A stretch of DNA of 64,000 nt from Aristolochia californica (taxonomy: Eukaryota; Streptophyta; Magnoliopsida; Piperales; Aristolochiaceae): contig JARWKL010000005.1 of NCBI GenBank assembly GCA_029961685.1, positions 2,362,501 to 2,426,500 of the forward strand, given 5' to 3'. Positions 44,377 to 58,500 of the stretch are shown here, in pieces. A model generated the notes under the pieces. It was not told where the DNA came from, made no database searches, and worked only from the letters and a program-made list of their open reading frames with translations. A program made the position numbers and the translations under genes. The first letter of the stretch is position 1. Each line of letters starts with the position of its first letter.

Positions 44377-46548
44377 TCTGGATCCTCTGTTACACTGCAT
44401 TTATGTTGTGTTCTTCCCTGTTTTCATCTTCATATCCTTTTGTGAAAATGCTGCTGTTAGTTTTGCCTAGTAAGAGCTTCTTTACACATCCCACAAGCTT
44501 TACTTCTTTGTTTTTCTGGTTTTCCTGTCTATTAGAGCTGTGTATGAACTGGATATGCAGATGACATTCACTGCCATGAGTAGACAATGAGTGGTGATAG
44601 CAACAACGTAAACATGATCTTGATGAAAATGGCTCAAAGAATATTGATCTGGAAATGCCATAAAATGCTTTTGATGTTTATAAAATCATGATGAGTTTGG
44701 AGAAAGTTGATGCAACTGTTAGCAGGTTACTGTTATTGTATTTGTGATGTCTGGGAACATGCTTGCAGGGGGCTTATTGCCCAGATTATGCTGATTACAG
44801 GACGAGCATTAAGAAAAAACTAGTCCTGAGTTTATTTTGCCCTTTGATATATATCAAGAAGACAAAATCCGGATAGGGTTGTGCATGGAACCATGAGGAG
44901 AAAATCCCTCTTTCCTCTGTTAGACTTTGAAATGGCTGAGACATGGAAGTTGCAAAAAGACTTCCTCCTGTAGGTTGGACACCGATAAGTGATTTTTCCC
45001 TACTGAGGTGAAATTTGAATTCACTCTCCAAACTAATACTTCCGAGTCCTGTGGCTAAGCTCTCAGACTCTCAACCTCAAGTCCTTGCTACTCATTTCTC
45101 TCCAATTCCCTGTTTCAAACACCATAACCATCTCCTACAAGTATCCTCTCTCTTATGACCTTCCTCAGCAAATCTACATCAAATAACTCTCGTCGGCAAG
45201 GATGGAATCAATTTTCTGCTTTAACAAGTTCTATCATCATCCCTATTACCTTATTCACATGTGTATCCATTTACTTCAAAATATTGAAGGGTTACCCATC
45301 TGCTGAGGGTAAATGGGTATGCAAATACTTAATTCAAAACCTAAAAATAATTTTGTAAAATCTTTAGATAATCATAAAAATCTTATACGATAATATCGAG
45401 TCAACTACGTATTTAGTTTATTTAGTTCAAGAGAAATAATATTTTCTTAAACTCTAAACCCTAAACCCTAAATTATTTATTCGTTATCATAATATTCTTC
45501 GCTTATACCGTTTAGCGTAACAAAATCTATATTTATTGACTTATAAGGAGGTATTGGTAATTGAATAATTGCTCTACAATGTACAAAAGCATTGGAAAAA
45601 CTAACCATATGTCTCAATTGTTGAATCCAAATACTTTGCTATGTGGATGAAGCTATGACTAAATAAATATTACTCTTTCATCTCATTTTGGATTTCATTA
45701 AGTGGTTGGAATCAAACTATTAAGTTGTGAGCCTAATTAACGGTTTACATTGAGTCGGAATGCGAATTGACCTTTGCGGTAAACTTGCCATATTGTGGGG
45801 GTTGGAAGGGGGGTGGAGGCCTTGCTAGGTCCACTATATATTGATTGCTATTTCATTTTGGGTAGTTTGGAAATTTTACTCTTGTATTATGGTTGCCTTA
45901 GTTTTCTCTTTATATTTAGGGGCGCCGTTGTTAGGGTTATCATCATCGAGAAGGAACATCAGTTGCGGTTGAGAGGGGTTAGAGAAAACTATAGAGTGTG
46001 TGTGATTTCTCTTATAAACTATTTTTTTTTCATAGTGAATTATTATAGCGGCGAAAGACAAGACGTAGTCTCACCTTGAGGCAAACCTATACTCTTGTGT
46101 TTTTTCGTGCTTATTTTTTTCATCTTCTGCGATTATTATTGCTCTTGTTAGTTTTGAATTAAAGCGTCTAATTCCTAACACAAACAATACTTAAATTACA
46201 TTTAGATTTGAGTCTTGGATTATTTTGTTGAAGATAAGTTTGAGGTTTAAATGATTTGAAAACATCATTTTAAAAAAGAAGTTTTGATGAGGGTTGCAGA
46301 CTCAACTCTAGAACCAAAAACTCGCCCACCCGTAATTAATTATTAATTTAAAATTTTAATATTGTGAAAACGTAAATATAAATGATTTTCAACTTCCTTC
46401 CGCTCCGACAAAGAAACCCACGCTTATTTTCCCTCCCACTCCCGCTCCCGCTCTTAAACCCTGGACAGAAATCCCACAAAACCCACTGAAACAGTTCCTT
46501 GTTGATTCTTCTCTCTGCTCAATTCGTGGTTTCTTTCATCTGCAAGCA
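44377..46548. other. Intergenic region between the SAM gene and NUP133
   Basis: The first few hundred bases should be the SAM-gene 3' UTR. Telomere-like words occur at 45447-45472. A possible LTR fragment with inverted ends TGTTAGGG/CCTAACA spans 45929-46180 but lacks a target duplication. No gene is supported; the frame at 45795-46079 has no recognisable domain. The last 150 bases before 46549 are C/T-rich and likely the NUP133 promoter and leader. Confidence 0.45.
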
Positions 46549-49500
46549 ATGTTCTCTCCTGCCGTGAGGAGAAAACCTCATGTCGGTCCTCATAGAGATC
46601 GGAATCTCGAGGGAACGCCTGGACAGGGCTCTCCCTCGACGCCGCTTGCAGAAAACCAGAGATCGTCCAGCTCACTCGCTTCTCCTGTCCCTAATCGTCC
46701 CAGTACTGGAACCCCTGCACCTTGGGCTTCTAGACTCTCTGTTCTCGCCAGGTGAGCGGTAGATGTTATTATCAATTTTTTATTCCTGTTGTTTATCATC
46801 GTAGACAGGTTTTAGGTCTGTGGACGTAAATGTTTTTCGTTGGAGATGTTTGAGAGGGTTTTAGGTGAGGTGTGTTTTCAGATTTGAACGTGAGGGTTGG
46901 GTCCTTGAACTGTAGTTATAATGTGCGGCATTTTGTGCTGTGTTTTTGCTTTCATAGTAAGATTCTCTCCTGCTTCTAAACTTTATTTTTTTAGTGTACA
47001 ATTTAGATTGTGGAGAGCTTGCAGTTTCTCGATGGATGGCGTAAATCATAATGACATCATTTTTGGGAAGATATTAATTCTTTGAATTTTGTGTGCTTCT
47101 GCTATTTAAGTTGTTAACCTCATAGATAGGACTTAAAATGCAAATCATGATGATTTAAGTATTCTAAGAATAAGAATTCGATATCATTTCACTAAAAAAA
47201 AAGAATAAGAATTTTTTTTTTAATCTTTTTAATCTTTTTGAAAATAGTTAAAAAAAAGAGAGCTAATTTTGTATCATTTTAGTTTTTATAAAACGGAATT
47301 GTAAAAAATTGTAATTTGGTATGTTTCTGTTAACTTTGAGAAATGTTCAGAAGGTTGAATGTCATAGTGCTTTGCAACTCCTGTTAAAGTTCTTGTAGTT
47401 TTCATTGAAGAAATGATTTTCAAATCAATTAGATTTAGTTGATGGACTTGTGTATGCTGGAATCATCTCTAATATTTTCTGGCCGTAATCTAGGTGACCC
47501 TGAATGTAGAAGCAGGCAAGATTCTATGACAAACTAACAAAAATGAGGAGAAATGAGAAAAAGGAAAATATACAAGAGGGAGCAACTTAAAAAGGACATT
47601 CAACTTACTTGAATTTGATTAATTAAATTTCATACTACGTCATGTTCTCTAATTTTTAGTTAACTGTCAAAAAGGCCTTGATGCTGTTAAACAGTGGTAG
47701 CTGTATTCACCTAAAAAATTGAAGACAAAGTGGAAGTAATAAAAGGCGCGGTAGAAAAGATATGTTTCAGGGAGGTAATGAATCCCCTTATATCACTACA
47801 CCTGAGGGAAATATGGAGGAAAGTGTATTCCTAATTGCTAACCTGTACCATTTCTTGATTTTGGAGGTATGAGACTGTCGCTATGTTGGCTTCTTATAAG
47901 TTTCTATGTTGGCTTCTTATAAGTTTCTGCAATCAGTTGCCTTCTTTTCCTGTAACATTTCTATGATGTGCTTAACCGAATTTCATGAAGTTCATGGTTC
48001 GTTGTAGTAAAATTATTGGTTCTTATACATAATTGTGATTCCTAAAGAGTTCAGATCGAACAGGCTTGGTTTTTATAGTTCACCTTTTGGTTCAACATGG
48101 TCAAGTTGTTGGTCTATCGTTCATCTTCAAAAACAACAAAAGTTTGGTTTAGACAGGTTGTTTATAAAAAAAATTATAGTAGTAAGAAAGCAGAAAACAA
48201 AGAAAAAGGGATGTTAAGTTTTCATAAAATAAATATGACAAGTATTTTCTATTGTCAAGAAGTAGGCTGTATGTAATACATTACAATTTCTGATTTATAT
48301 CAAATAGTATAAAACCTAATTCGATTTGAACTTGTTGTGAAATTCAATGCAGGGTCATTTTAGTAGTTGGCCCTGAGGGTATAATTGTAAAACAGTCCCT
48401 CTCACACGTTTCATCTAATAGTCTTTCTGTTTCTTCATATAGATGGCCATTATGTACTTAGAATAAGTTAACGAGTTAGCTTATAATTCATAAGTGAGAG
48501 GAGCAGATTTTTCTTCATACCGTACTTAAGTGAAAATTATCAAGGAGAGAGGGGCTTTGAGCCCAACCTTGTGTTACGATATGTTAAAATGTATATTAAA
48601 TGTAATTTATATTCATAATTGTTGTATAATTTGGGATATGTATATAGGGTTATTTGATTAGGCTTAATGGGATGAGGGGGTATTGTCTTGGGCCCATGGG
48701 CCATTTTGTAACAGGAAGACTTAAAGGATAAATACTTAATGAAAGGGGGAAAATCCCCAATGGAAAGAATTTTGGATTGATCTTCGTGTGTTTTGTTTCG
48801 CCGTGAAACCAGAGAGCTACGCTCTCTCTTGTGGATGTTTGGACTGTTCCGTCAGTCCCTTGATCTTGTTTTATCATGGTATCAGAGCTCTGAAGAGTAA
48901 CAGTCCGACGTATTTTTTTGTCCGACAACCTGCGTTGTCCGACCATTTTTTTTCTCTTCACTTTCGGCATTGATTTCGGGCGCTATTGGAAATACTTGTC
49001 GGGTGGTTCCGTTGCTGGACGAGTTACGGAGGTTCCGTTGCCAAGAAGGGGGTTCTCGCCGGAAGGTGAAACGAAAGGGGTTGTCGAAAAGTATTCTCCG
49101 AGCTCAGAAACGTTGTGGTTCCGTCGTCGGAAAAGCTCCATCGGTGGTTTCGTTGCCGGAGAAGCTACAATGGGACGGGGGTTCTCACCGGGACACTCGC
49201 CGGAAGGGGGAACGAAAGTAAGATTTTTTTTTCTCCCGCGCGTTCGTTTCGGGTGATTATTTGGCATATGTTCATTTTGCAATTTGAGAATCTTTGGGGG
49301 CCGTTTTGCAATTTCTGAAAGTTTGGGGGACCATTTTGGAATTTCCGAAGGTGCGAGGGTATTTTTCGAATTTCTAACAGTTTGGGGTCTAATTCGAATT
49401 TCTGTTAACCTGGGGGCAACTCTTGGATTTCTGCAAGTGTAGGGGTCTATTTGCAATTTCCGAAAAGTGGGGGTATATTTGGAATTTCTTATCCTGCGGG

Positions 49501-52500
49501 GGTGCATCAGGAATTTTGCTAGATTCAATTTTATCATGTCAGCAGATAAGTCCGATTTCGTTCCTATTCGGTTCACGGGCAAGAACTACGGTACTTGGGA
49601 ATTTCAATTCCGGTTATTTGTTCAGGGAAGAGGTTTATGGGGTCATATTGATTGGAGATCTGGCACCTGGCGATGCTGATGCATTGTCAAAATGGATCAT
49701 CATGGATGCTAGAGTCATGACTTGGATACTTCGATCTCTTGAGCCTCACCTAGTCCCAAATTTGAGGCCCTACAAAACTGCCGCCGATATGTGGAATTAC
49801 CTCCACAAGGTTTATCATCAAACCAGCACGGCCCGTTGATTTCAAGTTGAATATGAACTTGCAAATTTCACCCAAGGCAATCGTTCGATTGAAGAATATT
49901 TCTCGGGCTTCCAAAATCTATGGGCTGACTACACTGACATTGTTTACGAGGATGTCCCTGCTGCTGCTCTCTCTGCTGTGCAAGCTGTCCATGACACCAA
50001 TAAACGGGATCAATTCTTGATGAAGCTTCGTCCTGAGTTTGAGATTGCTCGATCACATCTGATGAATCGTCATCCGGTGCCGTCCCTAGATGCCTGTTTG
50101 AGTGAACTTCTCTGGGAGGAGCAGCGCCTTACTACTTAGGCTGGCATGGAACCTCGCGTTCAGGCTGATCTCTCGGCTCCTGTAGCTTATGTAGCACAAG
50201 GAAGGCCTCAGGGTCGGGACACCAGTTCTGTTCAGTGCTTCCACTGCAAGGCTTATGGTCACTTTGTTCGGGATTGCCCCAAGAAGTTGGTTCTATTCTG
50301 TAGCTACTGTAAGAAGCCGGGTTATCACATCACCGTTTGCCCTACACGACCTCACAGAGGAAGCCTACAGCTTATCATGCATCCACCTGTACATCTAGTT
50401 CTGCCACATTGCTGCCTGCCGTTTCGGTCCCTATCATTCCTGTTCCACCAGCACCTGCCAGTTCCACCACTCTGACTCCTGAAATGGTACAACAGATGAT
50501 CATTTCTGCCTTTTCTACTTTTGGTATCTCAAGTAAACAAATTCTTTCTACTCAACCATGGTATTTTGATTCTGGTGCCTCTAACCACATGACCAACAAT
50601 GTGGTATCTCTTTCGAATGTCCGAAAGTATGATGGCAATCTGCACATCAACACTGCTGATGGCAGCACTCTGCCTATCAGTGCTGTTGGTGATCTCTCTC
50701 CATCTTTAGCTGATGTCTTTGTGTCTCCTGACCTGTCAACAAACCTTTTGTCTGTTGGTCAATTGGTTGATAAAAAACTGTAATGTTCAGTTTTCTCGCT
50801 TTGGCTGTGTTGTGCTGGATCAAGCGTCGGGGAAGGTGATTGCGAAGGGGCCTAAAGTGGGCAGGCTATTTCCACTTAAAGTCTTTCTATCCACTGTTAT
50901 TCCACGTTTTCCTGTACTTTCTTTTGCTTGTAATGTTGTTGGATCTGGCCCTAAGTTGTGGCATAGACGTCTAGGCCACCCAAACTCGGCTGTACTTCGT
51001 ACATTATTTAAATTGGGTTTATGAGGCAATCAAGATTGTACTTCTCGTGACACGTCTTTTGACTGTTCATCATGTAAACTTGGCAAAAGTAAAACTCTAT
51101 CATTTCCGCATCATGCCTCGCATGCCTCCCACTGCTTTGACCTTATTCATAGTGATGTTTGGGGAATTGCTCCCGTTACCTTGCATGCACACATTAAGTA
51201 CTTTGTCACCTTTATTGATGACTTTAGTCGATTTACCTGGGTCTACTTCCTACGAGCTAAGTCTGACGTTTTTGTCGTTTTTTTTAAGTTGAAACCCAGT
51301 TCTCCGCTCACCTTAAAGTACTCCGCTCTGACTCTAGAGGCGAGTACATGTCGACAGAATTCCAAGAATTTCTTCAAAACAAAGACCTTATCTCTCAACG
51401 TTCTTGTCCCTCGACAACCCAACAAAATGGTGTTGCTGAGCGCAAAAATCGTCACCTTCTTGATATGGTCCGCACCCTTCTCATTGAATCATCCGTTCCT
51501 CCTAGGTTTTGGTGTGAAACTCTCTCTACCTCCGTCCATTTAATTAACCGCCTGCCCTCGCCTGTCTTGCATCATATCTCTCCCTTTGTTAAATTACTTG
51601 GTTATTCTCCGTCCTACACAAATCTTCGGACGTTCGGTTGTGTTTTTTTTGTGCATTTACCTGATCATGAACGACAAAAACTTACAGCTCAATCCGTTAT
51701 GTGTGCATTTCTTGGGTATGCCAGTTCTCAAAAGGGTTATGTTTGCTATGATCCTCAGGCGCGTCGAGTCCGTGTTTCTCGAAATGTGGTCTTCTTTGAA
51801 AACCAATATTTCTTTCCCTCTCAAGTTACACTTCCGTCTACCTCTTTGTCTAGTTTGTCGAGCTTTGATGAGCCTCAACCCACTACTTCGTTGCCCTCTT
51901 CTCCTTTTGACCTAGCGCTTGCTTCTGATCGTCCCTCTGCTCCTGCTCCCCTCCATCTTCGCAGATCCTCATGTAGTTCTCACCCTCTTGACCGGTATGG
52001 TTTTCCCTCCCCTGTATCTCTGGTAGCTACTTTGTCTTCTATTTCCATTCCTTTTGGATATAAACAGGCTATCACCCATGCGTGTTGGCAAAAGGCCATC
52101 CAAACTGAAGTACAAGCGCTAGAGGAGAATCACACTTGGGACACTGTGGCTTGCCCTCCCACTATTCGGCCTCTTGGAAGTAAGTGGGTCTTCTCTGTCA
52201 AACTGCGTTCCGATGGATCGTTGGATTGGTACAGAGCCCGCCTCGTGGCCCTGGGAACATGTAAGAATATGGGATTGATTATGACGAAACTTTTGCCCCA
52301 GTTGCCAAGATGACCACAGTCCGTACTATCTTAGCCATTGCAGCCTCTCAATCTTGGCCATTGCATCAGATGGATGTGAAGAATGCCTTTCTCCACGGTG
52401 ATCTGCAGGAAGATGTCTATATGAAGCTTCCCTCGGGTATGTCTACATCCTCTCCTGATCACGTCTGCAAGCTACGACGTCCTTTGTATGGGCTTAAACA

Positions 52501-55500
52501 AGCCCCTTGGGCTTGGTTTAAGAAATTTCGTAGCACCCTTATCCTCCACCGGTTTACCCAAAGTCAGTATGATTCCTCCCTCTTTTATCATAAGTCTGTT
52601 GCAGGCATGGTCATTCTCTTGGTTTTTGTGGATGACATCATCATTACTGGCATTGACTCTGGACTGATTACCACGCTTCATACAGTGTTGCATGCCACTT
52701 TTCATATGAAGGATCTTGGACGCCTCACCTACTTCTTAGGGCTGGAGGTCCATCACACACTCAAAGGTATTTTCTTAAACCAACATAAGTATATTCAAGA
52801 TCTTATCAGACTCGCTGGGTTGGAGGACACATCTTCGGTGGCTACCCCTATGGAGGTCAATGTCAAATATCGGAAAGATGAAGGGACTCTCCTTGATGAT
52901 CCGACTATCTATCGACGACTAGTCGGGAGTCTCATCTACTTGACTACTACTCGCCCGGACATTTCCTTTGTTGTTCATAAGGTCAGTCAGTTTATGGCAT
53001 CTCCTCGATACCTTCATCTTGCGGCCGTTCAGCGCATCATCCGCTATCTGCGCGGCTCTCCTGCTCGTGGTTTATTCTTTCCTTCTGGTTCCGCGCTACA
53101 TCTAGTTGCCTACAGTGATGCTGATTGGGCAGGGTGCCCCGATACCCGTCTCTCTACTACAGGCTGGTATATGTTTTTAGGCGATGCACTGATTTCTTGG
53201 AAATGTAAGAAACAAGATCGAGTGTCCAAGTCATCTACCGAGGCTGAGTATCGTGCTATGTCTACTGCGTGTTCGGAAGTTATTTGGCTCCGTGGTCTTC
53301 TTGCTGAGCTCCAGTTTCCTCAGCCTTCCTCTAAACCGCTTCATGCAGATAATACAAGTGCTATACAGATTGCAGCCAATCCGGTTTTTCATGAGTGTAC
53401 CAAGCATATTGAGGTTAACTGTCACTCCATCCGTGACACTTTGGAGCGCCGGGTAATATCTCTACCGTACATTTATTCGGATCTTCAAGTGGCCGATGTC
53501 TTCACCAAAGCATTGTCTCAATCCTGACATAATTTTTTGGTTGGCAAATTGTTGCTGGTTGACTCACCATCATCAATTTGAGGGGGGATGTTACGATATG
53601 TTAAAATGTATATTAAATGTAATTTATATTCATAATTGTTGTATAATTTGGGATATGTATATAGGGTTATTTGATTAGGCTTAATGGGATGAGTGGGTAT
53701 TGTCTTGGGCCCATGGGCCATTTTTTAATAGGAAAACCTAAAGGATAAATACTTAATGAAAGGGGGAAAATCCCCAACGGAAACAATTTTGGATTGATCT
53801 TTGTGTGTTTCGTTTCGCCGTGAAACCAGAGAGCTACGCTCTCTCTTGTGGATGTATGGACTATTCCGTCAGTCCCTTGATCTTGTTTTATCACCTTGAA
53901 CTTCTTCTTCTCCAATTCTGTGGCAACTCTTTCTGCCTCGTAGTCATTTACCTTCTCTTTTTCTCTCTTCTCCAAACCATCTAATCCTAAAACTTCACAT
54001 AGATCCACAAATTGGGGACTAGTTCAATAAAAACTTCATTTTCTGTCTGAATTTGATGGTCATAATATCCTTTTTTTGGTGCTTAATCAGAATTCCACCA
54101 GCAAAAAAGTCTGTAAGAGGAAATGAAGCAGATCAACTAGATCCTGTATATGTTGAAGAGTTTCCTCAAATAGTTCGTGATGCACAGGCAGAATTTCTGC
54201 AGAAAACTGCTCCAGGTTGGTTAAATTAGTCTTGAGATATCTTATATAATTCAACTCTCACAATTTGTGTTTTTCTCATGTATCTTATGTTGCAGATGAC
54301 GAAGGGCTTTCTGGTGGCCTAGACAGAGGAACATCAATAGCGTGGATGATATGTGGAGACCAGCTTTTCCTATGGAGTGTTTTTTCATCCTCAGTTTCAA
54401 AGAAATGTGTTACACTCAAAATCCCTTCATTCATAGCAAGTGGAGGTATTGATACAAATTCTTGGTCAAGTAACAGCTGGATGATCTCTGTAATCAAATG
54501 GGATGGTATTGATAAGGCCAATGATTCTGTGGGGGTGGTTATCTGTAACCAAAAAACTGAAGCTGTGATATATTGGCCTGATGTTTACTCCATAAATGTG
54601 AATACTCCAGTTATTGATCTGCCAAAACCTACAAAAAACTTGCACTCACAAATTAGCTTGACTGCAAGTGGGATTTTGGCTGAACCAAGTGCCTTTAGCT
54701 CCTTGATTGCTTCTCCTATCCCAGGGTCCCCTTTTGAATGTATTGCACTCGCTTGTCGTTCCAATGGTGAATTGTGGCAATTTCGTTGCACTTTGTCTGG
54801 AATTCATAGGGAAAAGGTTGGTCAGGTGTTTCCTGCTAGATCCAATGTTTCTAAAACTAGTGACCATACTTTTATGACTATGGGGTATGCAAGGTCCCTT
54901 ATCTGGTGTTTTAACGAGTTTAAAGCCTCTGAGGAATCTAAGAGACAGTTCTTTCTGTTGACCAATCATGAGATTCAGTGTTGGGAAGTCCAGTTTACCC
55001 GTAATTTAAATGTTTCAAGGCTATGGGCCCATGAAATTGTTGGTACTGATGGTGATTTAGGTATTAAGAAGGATCTAGCTGGCCAAAAGCACATTTGGCT
55101 TCTTGATTTGCAGGTTGACAGTCGAGGGAAGGAGTTGACTGTTCTAGTAGCAACCTTCTGTAAAGACCGAGTAAGCAGTTCAAGCTACACTCAGTACTCA
55201 CTTCTTACAATGTTGTGCAAAACAGAGTGTGCGCCAGAAAGGGCTCTGGAGAAGAAAGCTCCAATCCAAGTCATCATCCCAAAGGCTAGAGTGGAGGATG
55301 TGACCTTTTTGTTTTCAATGAGACTTAGAGTTGGAGGTAAACCATCAGGGTCCACCATTGTACTTTCTCCAGATGGGACTGCTACTGTCACTCATTATTG
55401 GAGGGGAGCCACACGATTGTATCAGTTCGATTTACCGTATGATGCTGGCAATGTTCTTGATGCTTCAGTTTTACCTTCTGCAGATGACAATGAAGACGGA

Positions 55501-58500
55501 GGTTGGGTTGTTCTAACTGCAAAAGCAGGAATCTGGGCTATACCTGAAAAAGCAGTTTTATTTGGTGGTGTTGAGCCGCCTGAAAGAAGCCTGTCACGTA
55601 AAGGGAGCTTGAAAGAAGGAGCTGCAGAAGAAGAGAAAAGAAGTCTTGCTTTTGGAGCAAATATAGCCCCTAGAAGGGTCAGTTCTGAAGCTTGGGATGC
55701 TGGAAACAGACAAAGGGCAGCCTTTTCTACTGGAACCCAGCGTACTCCTCAAGATGAAGAATCAGAAGCTCTACTTGGTAGACTCTTTCATGATTTTCTG
55801 TTGAATGGACTTGTTGATGGGTCATTTGAGAAACTGAAGAATTGTGGGTCCTTTGAGAAGGATGGAGAAACAAATGTTTTTGCCCGTGCGAGCAAATCAA
55901 TTATTGACACATTAGCTAAACATTGGACCACTACTAGAGGACCTGAGATTGGCGCTATGGCCGTTGTGTCAACACAACTTCTGGATAAAGAGAAAAAGCA
56001 TAAAAAATATCTCCAGTTTCTAGCTTTGTCCAAATGCCATGAGGAACTTCGTGCTTCACAGCGTATGCTTCCTCTCCCCGTTTTACAATTGTCTGTATCT
56101 TTTGTTATTTGAACTTTTTTTTTATCATTCTATTTCTTTTTCAAAGTGGTAGCCGGGCAAGTTTATCCCCTGTTTTGTTTCTATAGTTTGAGAAAAGGTC
56201 TTCGTCTTTGTCGTTATTTGATATTATTCTTTTGTCAACTTTTTAATGCACAGCAGGATGGTCTAAGCTGACATCTGAACAGAATAGTTATATTTAATTC
56301 TTTAAAAATATCTTTTCAGGATTTATTTATTCTAAGCTCAAATTTTTAATTACCATTGTTAGGACATTCTTTGCAAGCTATCATGGAGCATGGAGAGAAA
56401 CTTGCTGGCATGATTGAACTGAGGGAGCTGCAGAACCATCGGACCCACAATCAGTCAGGCAGGGAAGACCTATCTTACTCTAGCCCGCCAAAGGATATGG
56501 CAGGACCCCTTTGGGACTTGATCCAGATTGTTGGTGAGAAATCCCGCAGAAATACTGTCCTACTTATGGATCGTGACAATGTTGAAGTATTTTATAGTAA
56601 AGTTTCTGAAGTAGAGGAATTATACCGCTGCTTATATAATAATCTGCAATACATAGTCAGAGGAGATCAACCATTATTGATTCAGATTCAAAGAGCCTGT
56701 GAAATCTCAGAAGGTTCAACCATGCTAATCCGTGCTGCAATGAATTACAAAAATGTGCACCATACTTGGTATCCATCCCCAGAAGGCTTGACTCCCTGGT
56801 ACTGTCAACCAGTTGTGCGATCTGGGCTGTGGGCTTTAGCTTCTTTCCTTCTTCAGCTGATTAAAGATGCAACAGGAATTGATTTATCTATGCGATTGGA
56901 GTTATATTCACATTTGGAAATGTTGACAGATGTGTTATTGGAGACTTATAGTGGCGCTATAACTGCACAGATTGAAAGGGGAGAGGAGCACAAACTGTTA
57001 GTAGAGGAGTATAGAGAGAGGAGAGATGTACTCTTTGACGCCTTATATCAGCAAGTTAAAGGTTTTGTTGAAGTCAGATGCCAGGTCAGCTTGTTCTTTT
57101 TGTTTCACTTCACTGGTAACCGTATTGTCTTCTCACTTGATATTTTCAGGGGCACAAGTTTTGTTTCTCTTTGAGTTTATACCTAAGATGAAGAGTCATT
57201 TTCAGGCTGGTTTATTATTTCTAAACTGATTAAACAATTGGTTCTTCAATATTTAAATTTACTCATCTTAAATATATCTAATGGTTTTTACTTGAAGTAA
57301 TAAAATGTTATAATTTTGTTTTAATGTATCTTACTTATGCTAGGAGTAATTCCTAGGCCACCTGAAATAGTTGAATTTCCTATAGTTTATTGAATTCGAA
57401 TTTGAATGTGGGTGTTACCAAATTGTTGGATAGTTCAGAAATCTGGTACCCAAATTTGAGTATGGATACTCTAGTACATGACACATTTAGATTTTAGTAT
57501 AGGTATCTAAAATTGTGACAATGACTCGTGAAAAATTATTCTAGAGGAAAATAACAGTTTTGCATAATTCATATACTAAGAGCAATTCATGGATTATATT
57601 AGTTCAATTGAAAATTTGTAAAATAAAAAGGAATAAATCATAAAGTACACTGTAAGCTCCATTATATGTTTTAGCTTAAACAAGTAGGCCACTTAAATTT
57701 CGACTTCAATGAATATAATATTCCTTTTGCACTGTATGGAAAGAAGTTTTACCTGTAACTTTTTTTTACAAGTCAAAGTTATTTTTGTTTCCTTTATAAA
57801 AAAGAAGTTATTTTTGTTTCTGTAAAAGTAAATTTTTTTATGTTTTTTATCTTGCAGGATTTTGACAAAAGCACTGAAGATGCAGTCGAGTTAAAAGCAA
57901 AGTGTCTTAGAGAGCTTTCTGAATCTTTGCTATCCATTGCCAGGAGGCATGAAGGCTATCAGACTTTGTGGAACATTTGCTATGACCTTAATGACGCAGG
58001 ATTGCTTCGAACCCTTATGGTAAATTTTAGTTGTGTGGAAAGCCTTTTTGCACCTAATCTGGATATGTAAACAGTTCTGGTGTCCTTGCCAATCTATGTG
58101 GACTGCTGTCTTGTTCTGCTGTTTTTCTTGTCTTGACAATTGTAAGAAGAGATAATTAATAGGAAGAGAAGGAGAGTCGTTGTAGAGAAGGCATTCTCGT
58201 GGTCAGTGGTTAAGCACAACTCCTTAACTCCTTTATAACACTTAATGAATATAGTCTGTAGTCAGATCAGGATGCCCCTCTCTTCAGTTATACCATAAAC
58301 CATGCCCCTCTCTAGAATTCGGCCAATTAGAGAACTACGAGAGAGGATCAAAAGACAAAACTATCCTTTAATGCAAGTATCGATACAACGCCTTTAAGGA
58401 TCAAGATCAATAACTTTGTGATTAGAATATGATCTGTTTATTTGTTTCCTATTCTTTGTACGTATCAGAAGTTTTAGTTCAATAATCAGTTATGGCCAAA

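Larger units (their letters stand above)
48572..53893 (+). mobile_element. Ty1/Copia LTR retrotransposon, full-length but coding-defective
   Basis: The element is 5322 bp, with 305-bp LTRs at both ends (48572-48876 and 53589-53893) and a ccttg target duplication (48567-48571 and 53894-53898). TGGTATCAGAGC at 48877-48888 is the primer-binding site for initiator methionyl tRNA. AGGGGGGA at 53581-53588 is the polypurine tract. The gene order gag, zinc knuckle, protease, integrase, reverse transcriptase, RNase H is that of Copia. Stops and shifts break the polyprotein in several places, so it could move only with help from other copies. It lies in the same direction as the host gene. Confidence 0.97.
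46752..54090 (+). other. Intron 1 of NUP133 (7.3 kb) hosting a Copia element
   Basis: Donor GCCAG|GTGAGC and acceptor TTAATCAG|AATTCC. Without the 5.3 kb Copia element and one 5-bp duplication, the intron would be about 2.0 kb. The remaining sequence has no gene. A doubled phrase, tatgttggcttcttataagt, occurs at about 47883 and 47906. Confidence 0.9.

Noticed and set aside
49275..49506. Regular 29-bp repeats considered as a CRISPR array
   Set aside because: Units are adjacent and degenerate without unique spacers, and the context is a plant retrotransposon.
48983..49582. 199-residue minus-strand frame with repeated words
   Set aside because: It is read from the Copia leader minisatellite; the periodicity, not coding, keeps it open.
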